NCBI GenBank assembly: GCA_965223435.1
Contig: CBDCWQ010000020.1
Location: 558,001-622,000, forward strand
Length of the DNA stretch: 64,000 nucleotides
Origin: CBDCWQ01 sp965223435
GTDB lineage: Bacteria > Myxococcota > Kuafuiibacteriia > Kuafuiibacteriales > Kuafuiibacteriaceae
Reading direction: 5' to 3'
Both the position numbers and the translations under genes were made by a program. The notes below the pieces were generated by a model that was not told the DNA's origin, did no database searches, and saw nothing but the letters and a program-made list of their open reading frames with translations. Below are positions 60,758 through 64,000 of the stretch, piece by piece (within the stretch, counting starts at the first letter, position 1; every line of letters starts with the position of its first letter).

Positions 60758-62011
60758 TCAGCTTTCGCCAAGCTCTTTTTGCTGATGGGCCAAGAAGGCG
60801 CGCTCTTGGGCGTTGCCAGACAACTCGATGGCTTTTTGATAGGCGAGCCCTGCCGCTTCGTGGGCACCGGCGCGACGAAGCAAATCAGCTTTGGCGGCGT
60901 AATAGGGCTGGTAGTTTTTGAGCTGCCCCTCCTGGCCCAGGTGTTCGAGGATGGGGAGCCCGGCCTCGGGGCCGTGCGCCATAGAAAGCGCAACGGCTCG
61001 GTTGAGCTCGACCACGGGGGAGGGCTGGCGGCGGGCCAGCTCCTCGTAAAGCTTAGCAATTTGTGGCCAGTCCGTTTCTTCAGCAGTTTTGGCCTCGGCA
61101 TGGAGGGCACTGATCGCCGCCTGCACTTGGTAGGGCCCGACCTTTCGCCTTGCCAAGGCGCGCCCCAGGACCGCGAGCCCTTCACGGATGGTGGACTCGG
61201 ACCATCGGGTTCGGTCTTGTTTGTCCAGGGGAATGAGTTCTCCCTCAGTCCCTGTTCTCGCGGGGCGGCGGGCGTCGTGAAGCAGCATCAAAGAAAGAAG
61301 ACCAAGGAGTTCAGGCTCATGGGGCAAGAGGTTGGCTGCGGTGCGAGCCAAGCGGATGGCTTCGTCTACCAGACTGACGTTGGTTAAGTTCTTGCCCGAC
61401 GTAGAAACATAGCCTTCATTGAAAATGAGGTACAAGGTGGACATGAGCGCTGACAAGCGCTCCGGGAGATCGTCGGGGCCGGGGATTTTGTAGGGAATTT
61501 TGGAGGTCCGAATTTTCCGTTTCGCCCGAACAATGCGCTGGGCGATGCTGGCTTCTTTGACCAAAAAGGCCCGTGCGATTTCGAGTGTTTTGAGCCCTCC
61601 GAGGGTGCGAAGTGTCAGGGCTACTTGCGCATCTTGGGAAAGGGCTGGATGGCAGCATGTAAACATCAGACGCAAGCGTTCATCGGGGATTTCTTCAGGG
61701 GTCTTGTCGTAGGATTGTGCTTCCGTCGACCGCTCCAACTTTGCGAGGATCACCATTTCCTCTCGCTTGGAGGCGAAGTTTCGCTGCCGCCTCAGCTGGT
61801 CGATGGCTTTGCGTCGGGCGGTGGTGTACAGCCATCCCGCTGGGTTTTGTGGCGTTCCCTGGGTGGGCCAAAGTTGAAAGGCGCGCTCCATCGCATCTTG
61901 GAGCACGTCTTGTGCCAGATCCAGACTACCCACCTCCCGGATGAGGCCCGAAAGGAGCTTTCCGGATTCCCGACGAAACAGCGCCTGCAGGTCCAGTTCC
62001 CTCGAGGTCAC
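60758..62011 (-). CDS. ECF42-type RNA polymerase sigma factor with C-terminal TPR-like domain
   Basis: 417 residues from GTG at 62011 (VTSRELDLQALFRRE), which overlaps the DGPF gene stop as GTGA; an upstream in-frame start is less likely. Sigma region 2 is about 15-90 (AFQLWPTQGTPQNPAGWLYTTARRKAIDQLRRQ), region 4 about 115-175 (LTLRTLGGLKTLEIARAFLV), followed by about 200 residues of helical TPR-like repeats (EPELLGLLSLMLLHDARRPAR, ALARRKVGPYQVQAAISALHAEA). This is the ECF42 architecture, whose C-terminal extension replaces a classical anti-sigma factor. Its target genes cannot be told here. Confidence 0.93.
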   Translation of the reverse strand: MTSRELDLQALFRRESGKLLSGLIREVGSLDLAQDVLQDAMERAFQLWPTQGTPQNPAGWLYTTARRKAIDQLRRQRNFASKREEMVILAKLERSTEAQSYDKTPEEIPDERLRLMFTCCHPALSQDAQVALTLRTLGGLKTLEIARAFLVKEASIAQRIVRAKRKIRTSKIPYKIPGPDDLPERLSALMSTLYLIFNEGYVSTSGKNLTNVSLVDEAIRLARTAANLLPHEPELLGLLSLMLLHDARRPARTGTEGELIPLDKQDRTRWSESTIREGLAVLGRALARRKVGPYQVQAAISALHAEAKTAEETDWPQIAKLYEELARRQPSPVVELNRAVALSMAHGPEAGLPILEHLGQEGQLKNYQPYYAAKADLLRRAGAHEAAGLAYQKAIELSGNAQERAFLAHQQKELGES

Positions 62012-62373
62012 GGTCCGTCTTTGGTCCCACAGAACTTCAGGGGACGAATCTCCACGCATCCTCGTTGAGCGGCCGGAATTTGGCTCGCGTAGGTGATGGC
62101 TTCGTCAAGGTTTTCGCACTCCAGAAGATAGTAGCCACCCAGTTGCTCCTTGGTTTCGGCAAAGGGACCGTCGGTGATGCTTCTTTTGTCGTTTCGAACG
62201 CGCACCGATGTGGCGTGGGCTGTTGTTTCCAACGCTTCCCCGCCGATAAAGGCGCCCTTCTTTTGGACGTGCTCGGTGAATGCGCCATACGCCCGAAAAT
62301 CTTCGGCTTCTTCAGGCGAGCCTTCCGGCTTACGCTGGCTCTCGTCTTCGTAGATCAACAGCAGATATTGCAT
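62008..62373 (-). CDS. DGPF/YCII-related protein linked to the sigma factor
   Basis: 121 residues from ATG at 62373 with AAAGGAGGC upstream. The YCII-like ferredoxin fold has MQYLLLIYEDES, the DGPFAETKEQLGGYYLLE signature (DGPF) and terminal strands. DGPF genes are typically next to ECF41/42-type sigma factors. Here its stop overlaps the sigma start, so the pair is translationally coupled. Its role is presumed regulatory or metabolic, not proven. Confidence 0.93.
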   Translation of the reverse strand: MQYLLLIYEDESQRKPEGSPEEAEDFRAYGAFTEHVQKKGAFIGGEALETTAHATSVRVRNDKRSITDGPFAETKEQLGGYYLLECENLDEAITYASQIPAAQRGCVEIRPLKFCGTKDGP

Positions 62374-62607
62374 GGATGTGCCTCCTTTGTGCTTTCGACG
62401 AACGGGTCCGGCCGTTTTCGACACCCGAGATCGTTTTTAGGGGAACTACCCTATCAAATCAACGAATATCGCCCGTTGGGGCCTCGCGGGCGTGCCCAGA
62501 TCCGGTCACCTCCATCGCAGGCTGTACCGCGTGCTCCCGAAGGGTAGGGACCGCGCGCCCGTTTTTCTGGCTCCGGTCTGTGCAAGGGTGGGGTCGGAGG
62601 ATGACCG

Positions 62608-63012
62608 ATGTTTCGAGGTGTTGAGCTACGCAGATTCCCGCGGATCGATATGGCTGTGTTTGTGGTCGGGTTCTCAGGTATGGAGCAGACGCTGGAGGGC
62701 AATATCTCTGCCGGGGGCATTGGCTTTTGGTTCGACAAGAGCGCGGGACTCACCGTGGGCGACGACGTGACGGTCCAGCTTTCGATTCCGGAAGCTGAGG
62801 GGGTGGTTCACGTGCCGGGCATCGTGCGGCACATTCAGGTGGGTGAAGACGATCGGTGGTACGCCGGCGTTGAATTTGTCAATTTGGACTCGATGGTGGA
62901 GGGGCCCCTGTTTCGCTATGTGGAAGAAAAGGCATTGGTCGGCCACATCGAGACCGCATCGGCACAGGAGGCGCAGCGCAAACATACGGTCTCCAGGATT
63001 CGCGCCAAGTGA
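62608..63012 (+). CDS. PilZ-domain protein
   Basis: 134 residues from ATG at 62608 (GGAGGATGACCGATG gives a ribosome site). Single PilZ domain: ELRRFPRIDMAVFVV (the basic R-x-x-x-R-like motif at the start) and GNISAGGIGFWFD (in place of D-x-S-x-x-G), then a beta-barrel ending YAGVEFVNLDS. It may bind cyclic-di-GMP. Short helical tail. It is convergent with the dehydrogenase gene, with a degenerate repeat copy between. Confidence 0.88.
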   Translation: MFRGVELRRFPRIDMAVFVVGFSGMEQTLEGNISAGGIGFWFDKSAGLTVGDDVTVQLSIPEAEGVVHVPGIVRHIQVGEDDRWYAGVEFVNLDSMVEGPLFRYVEEKALVGHIETASAQEAQRKHTVSRIRAK

Positions 63013-63036
63013 GTGATCGCTGAAGCGATACGACAT

Positions 63037-63075
63037 GTGTATGGCCTTATGGGTCCCGGCCCGAAGTGAGCTGAG
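63037..63075. repeat. degenerate copy C of the intergenic repeat
   Basis: Carries GGCCTTATGGGTCCCGGC and CGAAGTGAGCTGAGGG, corresponding to GGCCTTACGGGGCCCGGT and CGAAGTGAATTCGG of copy B. It is in the gap between two convergent genes. Confidence 0.4.
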
Positions 63076-63092
63076 GGTTTAAGCGGGATCGT

Positions 63093-64000
63093 TCACGATG
63101 GGCCGCCCACATGATATTTGGCGGTGACGCGGTTTTCGTCCTTGACCGTGCCGTCTCGAAAGTCGGTCAGATTCTGAATCGTGGTGTCTGCGATGTTTTG
63201 CAGCGCTTCGCGTGTAAAAAACGCCTGATGGGCGGTCATCACCACATTGGGGAAGGTTTGCAGTCGGGCGAACAGGTCGTCTTGGATCACTTCGCTGGAG
63301 AGGTCTTGAAAGAAAAGGTCGGCTTCTTCTTCGTATACATCCAGGCCCACGGATCCGATCTGTCCGCTCTTAAGCCCTTCGATCAACGCTTTGGTGTCGA
63401 CGACCGCGCCTCGGCTGGTGTTGATCAACATCACGCCTGATTTGAAGCTTCGGATGCTGTCTTGATTGACCAAGTGATGGGTTTTTGGCGTCAGAGGGCA
63501 GTGAAGGCTGATGATGTCGGACCGCTCAAAGAGGACCGGCAACGGGCAGTAGGTGGCACCGAGGTTTTGCATGACTTCATTCGGGTAGGGGTCGTACGCG
63601 AGAAGAGAACATCCGAAGCCCGAAAGAATGCGGGCCAAGACCTGACCGATTTGGCCTGTGCCCACGATACCCACGGTCTTTTTGTGCATATCGAAGCCCA
63701 AGAGTCCGTCCAGGGAAAAATTGCCTTCGCGGACGCGACTGTATGCGCGATGAAACCTCCGGTTGAGGGTCAGCATGAGCCCCACGGTGTGTTCTGCGAC
63801 CGCATAGGGTGAGTAGGCCGGCACGCGCAAGACCGTAAGGCCGAGTGCCTCTGCGGCCCGAAGATCGACATTGTTGAACCCCGCGCAGCGAAGGGCGATG
63901 ACTTGGGTTCCCCCCTCCGCCAGAACGTTCAATGTGGCGCGATCAAGACGGTCGCTCACAAAAGCGCAGATGGCGGGTGCATCTCGGGCCAGGGTTGCGG
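63093..64000 (-). CDS. 2-hydroxyacid dehydrogenase (D-lactate-type), 5' end outside window
   Basis: About 301 residues visible; the frame remains open to base 64000 (reading ATLARDAPAICAFVSDRLD), so the N-terminus lies to the right. D-isomer-specific family: IALRCAGFNNVDL, NAD motif VGIVGTGQIGQVLARIL, then LHCPLTPKTHHLVNQD and LINTSRGAVVDTKAL, GSVGLDVYEEE and a terminal TAHQAFFTREAL (His). This matches fermentative D-lactate dehydrogenase (LdhA) most closely. The gene symbol is withheld because only part is visible. Convergent with the PilZ gene. Confidence 0.92.
   Translation of the reverse strand, partial: ATLARDAPAICAFVSDRLDRATLNVLAEGGTQVIALRCAGFNNVDLRAAEALGLTVLRVPAYSPYAVAEHTVGLMLTLNRRFHRAYSRVREGNFSLDGLLGFDMHKKTVGIVGTGQIGQVLARILSGFGCSLLAYDPYPNEVMQNLGATYCPLPVLFERSDIISLHCPLTPKTHHLVNQDSIRSFKSGVMLINTSRGAVVDTKALIEGLKSGQIGSVGLDVYEEEADLFFQDLSSEVIQDDLFARLQTFPNVVMTAHQAFFTREALQNIADTTIQNLTDFRDGTVKDENRVTAKYHVGGPS

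Overview
The window reads as chromosome of a GC-rich Gram-negative bacterium, most likely a Myxococcota-type (former Deltaproteobacteria) organism. The grounds are indirect: a TIGR02266-like PilZ domain fused to an Hsp70 domain, a DUF4388 (PATAN-like) TPR protein, many lipoproteins, and a compact type III secretion (T3SS) locus without a visible secretin, as reported for myxobacteria. No rRNA, CRISPR array or complete insertion sequence is seen. Species cannot be told from the sequence.

Layout. 1-8.5 kb (minus strand): the N-terminal part of topoisomerase III (cut by the window edge), a sodium:solute symporter, and a large secreted toroid-like protein whose gene is split by an apparent frameshift near 5.56 kb. 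A largely empty 0.8-kb gap follows, ending in an AT-rich patch and a 47-codon helix-turn-helix-like fragment. 8.5-18.5 kb (minus): a TPR-DUF4388 protein, a 1753-residue PilZ/low-complexity/Hsp70 fusion with two blocks of tandem DNA repeats, and alaS.

18.8-33.3 kb (minus): the T3SS export-apparatus locus, in transcription order sctL, sctN, sctO/fliJ-like, sctP/fliK-like, sctQ, fliO-like, sctR, sctS, sctT, sctU, an unknown 153-residue protein, two SycD/LcrH-like TPR chaperones and sctV. The ATPase complex, sorting platform and all five membrane export proteins are present. Secretin (SctC), ring proteins (SctD/SctJ) and needle/rod subunits are not recognisable, although unrelated housekeeping genes bound the locus on both sides.

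33.5-37.5 kb: an epimerase-like dehydrogenase, an aldehyde dehydrogenase, a small J-domain protein and threonine synthase. 37.9-44.7 kb (plus): a six-gene run of zinc-ribbon/DUF4178 protein, Ser/Gly-rich small membrane protein, DUF350 protein, membrane-anchored spermidine-synthase-like enzyme, exported flavin oxidoreductase and a polytopic membrane protein. This looks like a polyamine-linked envelope module and is the second candidate system of interest. 44.8-52.6 kb: metF, an M23 peptidase, an M15-like peptidase, three lipoprotein genes (an Asp-loop repeat protein and two thioredoxin-fold proteins), homoserine dehydrogenase, HMG-CoA lyase and an SCP2 protein. An initiator tRNA with a clear terminator follows, then a short stretch of atypical lower-GC ORFs that may be an insertion. 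54.3-64 kb: creD, an osmoprotectant ABC transporter whose binding domain is fused in front of its permease, a SLC13-type transporter, a VOC protein next to an ECF42-type sigma factor and its DGPF/YCII partner, a PilZ protein, and a 2-hydroxyacid dehydrogenase cut by the right edge.

An intergenic repeat family with conserved hairpins occurs in two clear copies (10.2 and 30.5 kb) and two degenerate ones (51.1 and 63.0 kb).
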